A DNA stretch of 13,954 nt from Synechococcaceae bacterium WB8_1B_136 (lineage in GTDB: Bacteria; Cyanobacteriota; Cyanobacteriia; PCC-6307; Cyanobiaceae). The notes beneath the pieces are model-generated. The model saw only the letters and a program-made list of their open reading frames with translations, did no database searches and was not told where the DNA came from. Positions 1-7,550 of the stretch are shown piece by piece (positions within the stretch are counted from its first letter, which is position 1; each line of letters opens with the position of its first letter). Location: positions 1-13,954 of the forward strand of contig RGNC01000040.1 in the NCBI GenBank assembly GCA_010029175.1, in the 5' to 3' direction. Both the position numbers and the translations under genes were made by a program.

Positions 1-936
1 CAGACCATCGCCGTGCTGGCTGGCGGCAACTACTCCGGCCTCACCTACGAGAGCGGACAGGTGCGCAACATCTATGTGCAGTCGCAGCCTGATGAACGCA
101 GCAGTCTGGAGGATGTGCTCAGCTACTACGTCCGCAACCGGGACGGAAAGATGGTGCAGGTGTCGGAGTTTGCCTCGGCAGAGCTCACCAGTGCGCCTCC
201 GGTGATCAGCCATTACAACCTCTATCGCACGATTCTTGTGCAGGGCGTTGAAGCGGTCGGTAAGAGCTCCGGTCAGGCGCTCACCGCGATTCAGCAGATC
301 TTCAACAAGCTTGATTTCAACAACATCGGCTACGCCTTCACCGGCATTGCGGCGCTCCAGTTGTCTGCCGGCAGCGCCAGTGTTCTGGTGTTCGCCCTCG
401 GTATTCTGATCGTCTATCTCGTGCTCTCAGCGCAGTACGAGAGCTACGTCACCCCCGTGATCATCCTGATGACGGTGCCATTGGCCATGCTGGGTGCGCT
501 GGTGTTCCTCTCGATCCGCTCGATCGATCTGAACATCTATGCCCAGGTGGGCCTGGTGACTCTGATCGGCCTGGCTGCCAAGAATGGCATTTTGATTGTG
601 GAGGTGGCCGAGCAACATCTCGAGGCAGGGATGAGCGCGCCCGATGCGGCCATGGCTGCCGCCCAGTCCAGGATGCGTCCGATCCTGATGACGGCCATCG
701 CTTCCCTGGCGGGCTTCCTGCCCCTGGTGGTGGCTACCACCGCTGGTGCCAACAGCCAGCAGTCGCTCGGCACCGTGATCTTCGGTGGTCTGCTGGTGGC
801 CACCGTGCTGTCGCTGGGGGTGGTTCCGCCCTTCTATGTGGCGATCAAGAACCTCGAGGAGCGTTGGTTTGGTGAGGGTGGCCGTGGAGATGAAGCCACA
901 GCCGCTACCGTCCCCACGATTCCCGGCCGGGATTGA
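1..936 (+). CDS. RND (HAE1/AcrB-type) multidrug efflux transporter, C-terminal part (5' end missing)
   Basis: This is the C-terminal third of an inner-membrane RND pump that exports hydrophobic compounds using the proton gradient with a periplasmic adaptor and an outer-membrane channel. The frame is open from base 1 (Q-T-I-A precedes the first GTG at 13), so the gene starts outside the window. Visible parts are a periplasmic porter segment ending near residue 115 and then hydrophobic helices. The sequence VGLVTLIGLAAKNGILIVEVAEQ is followed by RMRPILMTAIASLAGFLPLV and a last helix through VVPPFYVA. These match the conserved end of AcrB-like proteins, including the AKNxILIVE stretch and the RxRPILMT loop. 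The tail after the last helix is short, acidic and then Pro/Thr-rich. The stop TGA overlaps by one base the ATG of the next gene. Assignment to the family is firm; the substrate cannot be told from this part. Confidence 0.93.
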   Translation, partial: QTIAVLAGGNYSGLTYESGQVRNIYVQSQPDERSSLEDVLSYYVRNRDGKMVQVSEFASAELTSAPPVISHYNLYRTILVQGVEAVGKSSGQALTAIQQIFNKLDFNNIGYAFTGIAALQLSAGSASVLVFALGILIVYLVLSAQYESYVTPVIILMTVPLAMLGALVFLSIRSIDLNIYAQVGLVTLIGLAAKNGILIVEVAEQHLEAGMSAPDAAMAAAQSRMRPILMTAIASLAGFLPLVVATTAGANSQQSLGTVIFGGLLVATVLSLGVVPPFYVAIKNLEERWFGEGGRGDEATAATVPTIPGRD

Positions 937-1385
937 TGTCTACAGGGATAGGTCCTCGTCAGTCGAAGCCGAGGGGGTTTGGCCTGTTTACGAGGATTGT
1001 CTATGTTCACCAGGCGATCTGCTTTGCCTTCTTCGTGGCTGGGCTGCGGTTTTTCCCGGCCCGTGGTATCGAGCAGCTCGTTCTCCCGCATCTGCTCGGA
1101 ATCGCGATTTCAATTGCGGTTCTGGCTGCCATGTTTGGCGTTGCAACCAGGAAGTCGCTGAGGGCTCTCTCCTGGCTTCGTGTGATCTTGTGGGTTGGGG
1201 TTATCAAGATCTTTGTCGTTCAGCTCTGGCTGCTGGCTAAAGGAGACACGGCCTTGTTCTCCTACGTACGTGGCATGTTGATCAACGAGTTGATCGCCAT
1301 TCCCCTGGCTGTGTATTGGTCGCGCCCCGTTCACTCCAGTTACCTGGCGTCCTTCAGGGGCTCGTCCCGTTCGTCGGCTGATTGA
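936..1385 (+). CDS. four-helix integral membrane protein of unknown function
   Basis: The product is 149 residues and I do not recognise a named family. Four hydrophobic stretches are visible: about residues 20-40, 48-70, 79-101 and 108-128, with basic residues between them and a Ser/Arg-rich tail. ATG 936-938 overlaps the stop of the RND gene (TGATG), which suggests translational coupling; a TTG at 933 is a less likely start. Position right behind an efflux pump suggests an envelope role, but that is only context. Base composition differs from the neighbours: about 55% G+C by hand count over 1021-1320, while the flanking genes are clearly richer. That hints at transfer or weak constraint. 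The 3' end overlaps by 32 bases the end of the opposite-strand channel gene. Confidence 0.7.
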   Translation: MSTGIGPRQSKPRGFGLFTRIVYVHQAICFAFFVAGLRFFPARGIEQLVLPHLLGIAISIAVLAAMFGVATRKSLRALSWLRVILWVGVIKIFVVQLWLLAKGDTALFSYVRGMLINELIAIPLAVYWSRPVHSSYLASFRGSSRSSAD

Positions 1386-1998
1386 GGCTGGGCCGGTGGT
1401 TGTTCAGCCGCCACTCCGTGATGCGCTGCACAACATTGACCAGTAGCGCGGTGCTCCAACCGGCCATCAGCAGGCCATTCACCGCCAGGCCCACGCTCAA
1501 CAGATGCCAGCATTCGGGCAGCACCACATCGCCGTAGCCGACCGTGGTGAAGGTCATGGCGCTGTAGTAGAAGCTGTTCTCCAGGCTGGTGAACAGGTTC
1601 AGGGCCCGCAGGAGCACCGCCCAGACGAGAATGTCGCCCACTAGGCCCAGGGCCGTGAGCCCGGCCCCCACGAGCATCGCCAGCGAACGCCGGGTGAGGT
1701 GTTGGGAGCACCAATCCTTCAGCCGCGGGCTATGGCTCAGTTCCGCAATCACCACGGTGATGCCCATCTGCCAGAGGCAGGTGAGCAGGAGCATCGCGCT
1801 GCTCATGGCCAGCAGCGCGGGGCTGCCGGGGGCGGTGCAATCGGCGGGAGCCCCGGCAGAAGCGGCAGAAGCGGCCCTGACGGAGATCGGGATCAGACAG
1901 CTGAAGACCCCCAGCAGCAACGGCATCCGGTGTTGAAAAGACCTGGGGATCGCCATCAACCGGTCGGGCAGCAGGGTCTGCGGTACAGCGCGCGCCAT
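1354..1998 (-). CDS. potassium-channel-like membrane protein (two-helix pore domain, Ion_trans_2 type)
   Basis: The product is 214 residues. The filter TVGYGD at residues 152-157, preceded by FYYSAMTFT, is the K+ selectivity signature. It sits between an outer helix (about 107-131) and an inner helix (about 165-190), the standard two-helix pore module. Two more hydrophobic stretches lie upstream (about 25-41 and 62-86), separated by an Ala-rich loop with a Cys, so the protein may have four helices or a cleaved signal peptide. No RCK/TrkA domain follows; the C-terminus is a short basic tail. Probable role: passive K+ flow across the plasma membrane. ATG at 1998 is the longest start; ATG at 1956 (residue 15) is an alternative and neither has a clear ribosome site. 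The gene follows pgm on the same strand, 56 bases downstream. Confidence 0.85.
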   Translation of the reverse strand: MARAVPQTLLPDRLMAIPRSFQHRMPLLLGVFSCLIPISVRAASAASAGAPADCTAPGSPALLAMSSAMLLLTCLWQMGITVVIAELSHSPRLKDWCSQHLTRRSLAMLVGAGLTALGLVGDILVWAVLLRALNLFTSLENSFYYSAMTFTTVGYGDVVLPECWHLLSVGLAVNGLLMAGWSTALLVNVVQRITEWRLNNHRPSLNQPTNGTSP

Positions 1999-2054
1999 GG
2001 TGGCGCCAATGGTGCGGTCACGCTACGCCGTGCACGCCGGCCCACTGGGCGGGT

Positions 2055-3695
2055 TCAGGTGATCACGGTGGGTGCATCCATGCCGGTGCGGCTGCGGATC
2101 TCCGCCAGCTGATCGGCAGCCGTGATCAGATCGGCCAGGGCCTGCTGGGGGTCCTGCTGCAGATTGCCGGCCGGTGGCATATAGCTCTCCAGATACAGCC
2201 GCAGCGTCGCGCCCTGGGTGCCCGTGCCGGAGAGGCGGAACACCACCCGGCTGCCATCGTTGAGCAGCACCCGCAGGCCCTGGCCGGTGGTGGTGGAGCC
2301 ATCCACCGGGTCGGTGTAGCTGAAATCATCGGCGCTGGCGATGGTGCGGCCCGCGAAGCTCTGGCCCGGAAGTTGCGGCAGCATGCCCTTCACGCGGTCG
2401 TAGAGACCATGGGCCCGCTCGCTGGCGATGGCCTCGTAGTCGTGGCGGGAGTAGTAGTGGCGGCCGAAACGGCTCCAGTGATCGGCCATGATCGCCGCCA
2501 CCGACGTGCGCTTGCGGGCCAGGATCTGCAGCCAGAACAGCACGGCCCAGAGGCCATCCTTCTCGCGGATGTGGTTGCTGCCCGTGCCGAAGCTCTCCTC
2601 GCCGCAGAGGGTGATGCGGCCGGCATCCAGGAGATTGCCGAAGAACTTCCAGCCGGTGGGTGTTTCGAAGCAGGCAATGCCGAGCTCCTTGGCCACCACA
2701 TCCACGGCGGCGCTGGTGGGCATGGAGCGGGCCACGCCGGCCAGGCCATCGGCGTAGGCGGGCACCAGGTGCGCGTTGGCGGTGAGCACCGCCAGGCTGT
2801 CGCTGGGGTTCACGAAGCAATGGCGCCCCAGGATCATGTTGCGGTCGCCATCGCCATCGCAGGCGGCACCGAAGCGGTAGGCGTCGCCCTGGAGCAGCAG
2901 CTCCGCCAGCTCATGGGCGTAGGTGAGGTTGGGGTCCGGGTGGCCGCCGCCGAAGTCTTCGCTGGGGATGCCGTTGCGCACGGTGCCGGCCGGCGCCCCC
3001 AGCAGCTGCTCGAACAGCCGCGTGGCGTAGGGGCCCGTCACCGCGTGCATCGCATCGAAGGCGATCGGGTAGTTGTCGCGCAGCAGATCGCCGATCTGGT
3101 CGAAGTCGAACAGCTTCTGCATCAGCGCCAGGTAGTCGTCGACGCCGTCGATCACCTCGACGCTCAGCGTGCCGATGCGGTGCTGGCCGGGGGCAGTGAG
3201 GGGCAGGGCTGGCGCCTCCAGGATCCTGTAGCCATCGAGGCTCCGGCTGCAGGCGTAGATGGCATCGGTCACGGATTCCGGCGCTGGTCCGCCATTGGCG
3301 CCGTTCACCTTCACGCCGAAGTCGCCATCGGGACCGCCCGGGTTGTGACTGGCGGAGAGGATGATGCCGGCGCTGGCGCCGTGCTGGCGGATCAGGTGGG
3401 AGGCGGCTGGCGTGGAGAGGATGCCGCCGGTGGTGGTGATCAACCGGCCCACGCCATGGGCAGCGGCCATGCGGCTGATTACGTCGATGGCATGGAGATT
3501 GCCGTAGCGACCATCACCCCCCACCACCAGGGTGCCGCCGCCCAGGCCGGGCACTGTGCGGAGGATCGCCTCGATGAAGCTCTCCAGGTAGTGGGGGGCC
3601 TTGAAGTGCCGACTGCTTTTGCGAAGCCCCGAGGTGCCTGGCTTCTGATCGGCGAAGGGCTGATCCAGGGCCACGTGCAGCACGCTGCTGGTCAT
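2055..3695 (-). CDS. pgm: phosphoglucomutase, alpha-D-glucose phosphate-specific
   Basis: This enzyme interconverts glucose 1-phosphate and glucose 6-phosphate, linking glycogen and sugar-nucleotide synthesis to central metabolism in the cytosol. The product is 546 residues from ATG 3695, the usual length for the bacterial Pgm type. The N-terminus carries the typical AGTSGLRKSS-like segment (here PGTSGLRKSS, 19-28). The phosphoserine loop SASHNPGG is at 114-121 with Ser116 as the phosphate carrier. The Mg2+ loop DGDGDR is at 280-285. The sugar-recognition loop GEESFG is at 365-370, and the phosphate-binding loop RLSGTGTQG is at 487-495. All four catalytic loops are intact. An in-frame upstream extension to 3782 reads a Pro/Thr-rich stretch not expected in the family, so I place the start at 3695. 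The gene runs away from the small exported-protein gene at 3830, leaving a 134-base divergent promoter region. Confidence 0.97.
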   Translation of the reverse strand: MTSSVLHVALDQPFADQKPGTSGLRKSSRHFKAPHYLESFIEAILRTVPGLGGGTLVVGGDGRYGNLHAIDVISRMAAAHGVGRLITTTGGILSTPAASHLIRQHGASAGIILSASHNPGGPDGDFGVKVNGANGGPAPESVTDAIYACSRSLDGYRILEAPALPLTAPGQHRIGTLSVEVIDGVDDYLALMQKLFDFDQIGDLLRDNYPIAFDAMHAVTGPYATRLFEQLLGAPAGTVRNGIPSEDFGGGHPDPNLTYAHELAELLLQGDAYRFGAACDGDGDRNMILGRHCFVNPSDSLAVLTANAHLVPAYADGLAGVARSMPTSAAVDVVAKELGIACFETPTGWKFFGNLLDAGRITLCGEESFGTGSNHIREKDGLWAVLFWLQILARKRTSVAAIMADHWSRFGRHYYSRHDYEAIASERAHGLYDRVKGMLPQLPGQSFAGRTIASADDFSYTDPVDGSTTTGQGLRVLLNDGSRVVFRLSGTGTQGATLRLYLESYMPPAGNLQQDPQQALADLITAADQLAEIRSRTGMDAPTVIT

Positions 3696-3829
3696 CGGGG
3701 GAGGGGTGGTTGGCGAAAGGCTAACCGTGGTGAGCGCTGTGCTTTGTCGGCCATGACCAGCCAAGCCAGTGGCGCCCGCCATCGCTAATTTGCAGGCAAA
3801 CCTGATCCGACTGCGGCCGCACCCCTGCC
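3696..3829. promoter_or_regulatory. divergent intergenic region between pgm and a small exported-protein gene
   Basis: These 134 bases must hold the promoters of pgm (-) and the gene at 3830 (+). I see no convincing -35/-10 pair. One inverted repeat stands out: GGTTGGC at 3708-3714 and GCTAACC at 3720-3726 around a GAAAG loop. As RNA read from the + strand it gives a seven-pair stem with one G-U pair, lying upstream of the + gene. Its role is unknown and it may be chance. Confidence 0.35.
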
Positions 3830-4204
3830 ATGCGCCTGTCTCTGCGAAACCGTGTGTTCCCCGCCGCCGCCGGCCTGGTGCTGGGGGCCGTTGGCCTGGC
3901 GGTGGGAGTGCGCAGCAGTGCAGCCGTGATGGGTGCCGCCCGCAGCCTTCCCTACCCCCAGGCGGTGGCCACCAGCCGTGAAGCCGCCGAGGCGGTGCTG
4001 GAGCGATCAGGCCGGGAGAGCTGCCTGATCGGCAAGCTCACCAACGCCATGCTCGGCCTCTCGGCCAGCTGTGAAACGGCTGGGGAGCGCAATGGGCTGT
4101 GCGCCCTGGCCGACCGGGCTGCCGCCACCACGATCTGGACCATGGACTTCACCGACGAGACCGCCCGCCAGGTGCTGTGGCTGAGTGCCAACGGGGGGAA
4201 GTGA
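3830..4204 (+). CDS. small exported protein of unknown function, three cysteines
   Basis: The product is 124 residues and I do not recognise it. The N-terminus is basic (MRLSLRNR) and followed by a hydrophobic Ala/Gly/Val run to about residue 37, so it is a signal peptide or single anchor. The rest, about 85 residues, is soluble and mildly amphipathic, with Cys65, Cys81 and Cys91. Start ATG 3830 is the first in frame with a normal signal-peptide N-terminus; no strong ribosome site precedes it. It is convergent with another small Cys-bearing exported protein (4251-4655) and the two genes share a hairpin between their ends. It is probably a lineage-specific picocyanobacterial periplasmic or thylakoid-lumen protein; that location is inferred from the leader alone. 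Confidence 0.65.
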   Translation: MRLSLRNRVFPAAAGLVLGAVGLAVGVRSSAAVMGAARSLPYPQAVATSREAAEAVLERSGRESCLIGKLTNAMLGLSASCETAGERNGLCALADRAAATTIWTMDFTDETARQVLWLSANGGK

Positions 4205-4205
4205 C

Positions 4206-4241
4206 AGCTGAGCGGCGGCCGTTGGGGCGCCGCCTTCAGCT
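4206..4241. terminator. hairpin between convergent genes, probable bidirectional terminator
   Basis: AGCTGA at 4206-4211 and GCGGCG at 4212-4217 pair with CGCCGC at 4228-4233 and TCAGCT at 4236-4241. This gives a 12-pair stem with a two-base bulge (4234-4235) and a ten-base loop. It starts two bases after the stop of the + gene and ends ten bases before the stop of the - gene. No long T-run follows on either side, so it is a strong hairpin rather than a textbook intrinsic terminator. Confidence 0.6.
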
Positions 4242-4250
4242 GGTTTGAAG

Positions 4251-4655
4251 CTATTTGCCCAGCTTGAAGCCACCGCCAGCGGGCTGGGGTTTGGGGGGCT
4301 CCGCTTCCACCACTTCCGTGTTGCGGCACAGCCGGCTGAGATCTTCAGCTGGTTTCGCCAGGCCATCGCGCCGCTCCAGACTGTTCACCGCCGCGGGCTT
4401 GGATCGCTCGCGGATGCTCCAGAGCTGGTCTTTGCAGGCGCTGGGAAGCCTGGGGTGATCCAGCAGCGGATCCGCCAGGGCCAGGGAGCGCTGGCAGCTG
4501 GCGGCCGTGTTCTCCCGCGCGCAGGCCAGTGCCGCCAGTTGCACCTGCCGCAGCGTGTCCTGACTGGGATAGGGCACGTAGGGAGCCGCCATCGCAGGGC
4601 CGGTTGCGATCAGCAGCAGCGCCGACGAGACGGCGCAGGCACGGTGGCGGGGCAT
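4251..4655 (-). CDS. small exported protein with four cysteines, unknown function
   Basis: From ATG 4655 the product is 134 residues. The leader MPRHRACAVSSALLLIATGPAMA is a clear signal peptide, with likely cleavage after the AMA at about residue 23. The mature part is mostly helical-looking and contains Cys45, Cys54, Cys74 and Cys110, a number fitting two disulfides in an oxidising compartment. The C-terminus is a Pro/Lys/Gly-rich tail. Two further in-frame ATGs lie upstream (4679 and 4682) and the frame stays open to 4742; 4655 is chosen because it puts the signal peptide at the very N-terminus. It lies downstream of the phospholipase-D-like gene on the same strand. No family is recognised. 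Confidence 0.65.
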   Translation of the reverse strand: MPRHRACAVSSALLLIATGPAMAAPYVPYPSQDTLRQVQLAALACARENTAASCQRSLALADPLLDHPRLPSACKDQLWSIRERSKPAAVNSLERRDGLAKPAEDLSRLCRNTEVVEAEPPKPQPAGGGFKLGK

Positions 4656-4796
4656 GGGGCGTTCGGCGCGTACCCCCATCATGGTCAGACCTGATGGATG
4701 GCGCTGTTGCTGGCGTGCCGCCAGATGACGTCGAGGTCCCATTGGTGGGCTGCAGCAGCCGAGGGGATCACTTCCACTGTTCTCCCAGTTGCTCGC

Positions 4797-6203
4797 TCAC
4801 CCCCTCATCGCCCCACTCCCGCAGCGCTGGCGCCCCCGCTGCAGCTTCCGTGCCAGCCGTGGGTTAATGCCCAGTTCCGCACCCTTCCAGAGGCGATCCA
4901 TCTCACGGGTGAAGTGGGCTGCCAGCAGGGGCGAGTCGATCACCAGCAGCACCTCGTCGTTCTTGTGGGCAGCACTTGGGCTCCAGTTGAAGGAGCCTGT
5001 GATCACGGTGCGGTTGTCGATCACAGCCACTTTGTGATGCAGCTTGTCGCCGCTGGGCAGTCGCGGGATGCCGACCCCCGCCAGGGGGGCCTGCAGTGGG
5101 TGGTTGCCGGCCTCCAGCTTGCAATCCTGATCGGGCAGGGCCACCCCCAGTAGATCCAGCACTTCGGAAAACGGCCGGCTGGCGAAACCCGGATCCGCCA
5201 GCACCCGCAGCCCCACACCGCGCTGTTGCAGCTCCCGCAGGCTGTCCGCCAGCGACTGGGCCGAGAACACGAACAGGGCCAGGTCGACCTTTTGACGGGC
5301 CTCAGCCAGCACCTGGGCGATCAGCGTCAGGCCCTGGTTGGGGTCCTGGCGCCGGTGGGGGGCAAACAGCACCCGCACCCGGCTGGGCCCCACCATCACC
5401 TCCTGGGCCGGGCCTGACTGCTTGGCCAACCCGAAGCGGCTGTCCTGCGCGCCCCCCGGGCCATCGCCCCACATGGCGGCGAAGTCGGCGGCGAAGGCGG
5501 CAGCCAACGCGGCACTCTCGATGCGCAGCAGGTGGTTCACGTTGCCGCGGCTGCGGCGATCGTCGGGATCGCCGTGGATGCACGAGGGGGTGAAGTTGGT
5601 GGAGCCGGTGATCACCACCCGCCGATCGGCAATCAGATACTTGCTGTGCATCAGCGCACTGCCGGCGCTGCCGTCCTCGGTGTCGTCGATCAGGGGAACA
5701 CCCGCCCGCTGCAGGATCGCCACCGCATCACCACTGGCCCGTTCCTGGGCACTGAGCTGGCCATCGTGGTTCGCATCGGCCAGGGCCATCAGCTGCCGGT
5801 GGCGATGGCGCAGGTGCGGACTCAGCTCCGCTTCGTGCTCCGCGCTCCAGGGGGTGCTGTAGGTGTTCTCCAGCACCACCCGCACCCGCAGGCCGGCCCG
5901 CTGGCGCTCCGCCAGGGCCTCGGCCACCCGCGGCAGCGACAACTCCTGAACCGCCACCAGCAGTTCCTGGCGGGCCTCCCGGATGGTCTGCAGCAGCAGC
6001 TCCTCCAGGTTGTCGCCGGCGCGGCGTTCCCCGCTGATCGGGCTGCGGTAGCTGGCCTCAGCCCGCTGGTTGAAGGCCACGCGGATGCCCTGGGGCATCG
6101 CGGGCTCCGGGCTGGCCTTCCCAAGCACCTGGCCTGTGGCTGTGCAGGCCTGCAAGGTGGCGCCCAGGGCCAGGGCCGCCAGGGCAGCGGGAATGGAGCG
6201 CAC
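4797..6203 (-). CDS. phospholipase D-family (HKD) lipoprotein with an embedded EF-hand loop
   Basis: This looks like a lipid-anchored hydrolase or transferase of the PLD superfamily, which acts on phosphodiester bonds (phospholipids or nucleic acid). From GTG 6203 the product is 468 residues. It begins with a lipoprotein signal, ALGATLQAC, placing the modified Cys at residue 20. There are two HKD motifs: HSKYLIAD (His186, Lys188, Asp193) followed by GSTNF, and HHKVAVID (second motif His389, Lys391, Asp396) followed by GSFNWSP. Both are intact, so the enzyme should be active as a pseudo-dimer. Before the first HKD lies DANHDGQLSAQE (about 143-154), which fits the 12-position EF-hand calcium loop. 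The frame is open upstream to an ATG at 6308, but that would overlap the small membrane gene and bury the lipobox 55 residues in, so the GTG is preferred. No good ribosome site is seen. Target substrate unknown. Confidence 0.87.
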   Translation of the reverse strand: MRSIPAALAALALGATLQACTATGQVLGKASPEPAMPQGIRVAFNQRAEASYRSPISGERRAGDNLEELLLQTIREARQELLVAVQELSLPRVAEALAERQRAGLRVRVVLENTYSTPWSAEHEAELSPHLRHRHRQLMALADANHDGQLSAQERASGDAVAILQRAGVPLIDDTEDGSAGSALMHSKYLIADRRVVITGSTNFTPSCIHGDPDDRRSRGNVNHLLRIESAALAAAFAADFAAMWGDGPGGAQDSRFGLAKQSGPAQEVMVGPSRVRVLFAPHRRQDPNQGLTLIAQVLAEARQKVDLALFVFSAQSLADSLRELQQRGVGLRVLADPGFASRPFSEVLDLLGVALPDQDCKLEAGNHPLQAPLAGVGIPRLPSGDKLHHKVAVIDNRTVITGSFNWSPSAAHKNDEVLLVIDSPLLAAHFTREMDRLWKGAELGINPRLARKLQRGRQRCGSGAMRG

Positions 6204-6259
6204 GATGGCTGTGGGGTGTCGCTGGGTTGAGCGTTCCCAGGCCGGAGCCGTTTGGTGCC

Positions 6260-6460
6260 TCAGCCGTGCTCCGGCAGTTCGGAGCTGCTCAGCATCGCGG
6301 CAAACCACAGGCAGCTGATCAGCACGGCGGCCAGCACCCCGGCGCCGATGCCCACCCGCACCATCAGCAGGGGCACCACCAGGGGCACCAGCAGGGTGCC
6401 CACCAGGGGTGTGAGGGCAACGATCGGCCTGGCCAGCGGCACAGGGATCAGCGAGGCCAT
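6260..6460 (-). CDS. small hydrophobic membrane protein, 66 residues
   Basis: The product is almost wholly hydrophobic, with two transmembrane helices (about 12-33 and 36-57) around a short MVRVG turn and an acidic Ser/Glu tail. It lies 13 bases after the DUF4912 gene and 56 bases before the PLD-like gene, all on the same strand, so the three are probably co-transcribed. Its low-complexity Leu/Val/Pro content gives no family clue. The reason to believe it is coding is the tight spacing and the clean ATG-to-TGA frame that fits between two genes. Function unknown. Confidence 0.6.
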   Translation of the reverse strand: MASLIPVPLARPIVALTPLVGTLLVPLVVPLLMVRVGIGAGVLAAVLISCLWFAAMLSSSELPEHG

Positions 6461-6473
6461 GGGCTCAACTCAA

Positions 6474-7541
6474 TCAGAACCACTCGGTCACAGCTTGATC
6501 GCTGGGGTTGCTGTTGTCTTCCGGTGTGTTGCGATCGAAGTTGAGTGTGATGTTGCGCTTCTGCTCGCCGTCCACGGCCACGGCTTCGATGGCGTAGAAC
6601 TGCTGCCCGTCGCGGAAGGGCACCTGGATGCGGAAGGTGCCATCGCTGGACAGGGGCACTTCCTCGCCGCCGATCGTGAGCTTGGCGGACGGATCGGTGG
6701 CGCCATACACGATCAGCTCCGCATCGGCCACCAGCCAGAAGGAGCGCTGGCGCGGCGCCACCACGCCGATGCCCGATTCATTGCGGCCGCTGGCCCAGAG
6801 CCCGGCACCGGAGGCATTCAGTTCCGACAGACCCGCCTGGTCGAGTTCATGGAACGTTTCGGAGCCGCGGCCCAGGCGGCGCTGACCGGTGGTGGCGGTC
6901 TGGTAGAGCCGTTCGTGCAGGCCGTTGTCGCCACCGCTCACCGGTTGGGGAACCGCCGCGGGCACAACCGGGGTGTCGAGGGAGAAGGGCACGAACTGAT
7001 CCAGGATGTGCTCGCTGGGATGGAGCGCTGGCACCCGGGCCACGGCCGAACTGGCCAGCCCGATCCAGCCTCCACCGGCCTTGCGGTAGCCCAGCTCCAC
7101 GCGGTAGTCGCGGTCGCTGAGGGGCACCGGCAGGTACCACTCGGTGGCGTGGCTATCCACCACCACTTCCTGCAGGGTGTGGGGGTGGCTGCCACCGTTG
7201 CCCAGGCCAGTCACGTCGGCCACCCGCAGGCACAGCTGGGTGGCGCCGGCCTTGAAGGCCTGCAGGCGATCGGCTTCCGAGATCTCCCAGAACACATAGG
7301 CCCACTGGGGATCGCGGGGCAGGAACACCACTCGGGTTTCGGCCTCGAAGGCTGCGCTGCCTGCGGGGGCGGTGGTCAGCCCGGCTTCGGCGGCGCCTGC
7401 TGGAGAGGGCTGACGGTTGTTGATGGCGCTGAGCAGCTCGTCCTTCGACTTGCGGCTGTAGAGGCTCACTCCCAGATCGCTCGCAACCTGGCGGAGTTGC
7501 CGCAGGGTCATCCGGGCTAGCGATGACAGGGTTTGGCTCAC
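6474..7541 (-). CDS. DUF4912 protein with N-terminal Rho-N/SAP-like helix domain
   Basis: The product is 355 residues. Residues 11-40 (MTLRQLRQVASDLGVSLYSR and on to LLSAI) form the short helical module seen at the N-terminus of Rho and in SAP-type domains. About 66-190 is the DUF4912 core, recognisable by RVVFLPRDPQWAYVFWEIS and later VELGYR. About 262-340 is a beta-rich Ig-like segment (LIVYGATDPSAKLTIGGEEV, then DGTFRIQVPF), usual for cyanobacterial members. The family has no established function that I know of. The GTG start at 7541 has GGAGG at 7546-7550 just upstream; ATG 7511 is an alternative that would begin exactly at the helical module. It is first in a probable operon with the small membrane protein and the PLD lipoprotein. 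Confidence 0.88.
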   Translation of the reverse strand: MSQTLSSLARMTLRQLRQVASDLGVSLYSRKSKDELLSAINNRQPSPAGAAEAGLTTAPAGSAAFEAETRVVFLPRDPQWAYVFWEISEADRLQAFKAGATQLCLRVADVTGLGNGGSHPHTLQEVVVDSHATEWYLPVPLSDRDYRVELGYRKAGGGWIGLASSAVARVPALHPSEHILDQFVPFSLDTPVVPAAVPQPVSGGDNGLHERLYQTATTGQRRLGRGSETFHELDQAGLSELNASGAGLWASGRNESGIGVVAPRQRSFWLVADAELIVYGATDPSAKLTIGGEEVPLSSDGTFRIQVPFRDGQQFYAIEAVAVDGEQKRNITLNFDRNTPEDNSNPSDQAVTEWF

Positions 7542-7545
7542 AGCG

Positions 7546-7550
7546 CCTCC
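7546..7550 (-). promoter_or_regulatory. ribosome binding site of the DUF4912 gene
   Basis: On the minus strand GGAGG lies four bases before the GTG at 7541. It is one of the few clear Shine-Dalgarno sequences in the window and supports the GTG over the downstream ATG at 7511, although the spacing is short. Confidence 0.5.

Noticed and set aside
2373..3788. 471-codon open frame on the plus strand opposite pgm
   Set aside because: Antisense shadow of a complete, well-conserved enzyme; repetitive Ala/Gly/Val/His composition, no domain.
4741..4796. GGCTGC-A-GCAGCC repeat near 4747-4760 as a terminator after the PLD-like gene
   Set aside because: One-base centre leaves only a very short stem, no T-run follows, and it lies upstream of the next gene start in a position not clearly tied to either transcript end.
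5532..7520. Long plus-strand frames opposite the PLD-like and DUF4912 genes
   Set aside because: Gln/His/Gly-rich antisense shadows; the minus-strand genes carry clear motifs and domains.
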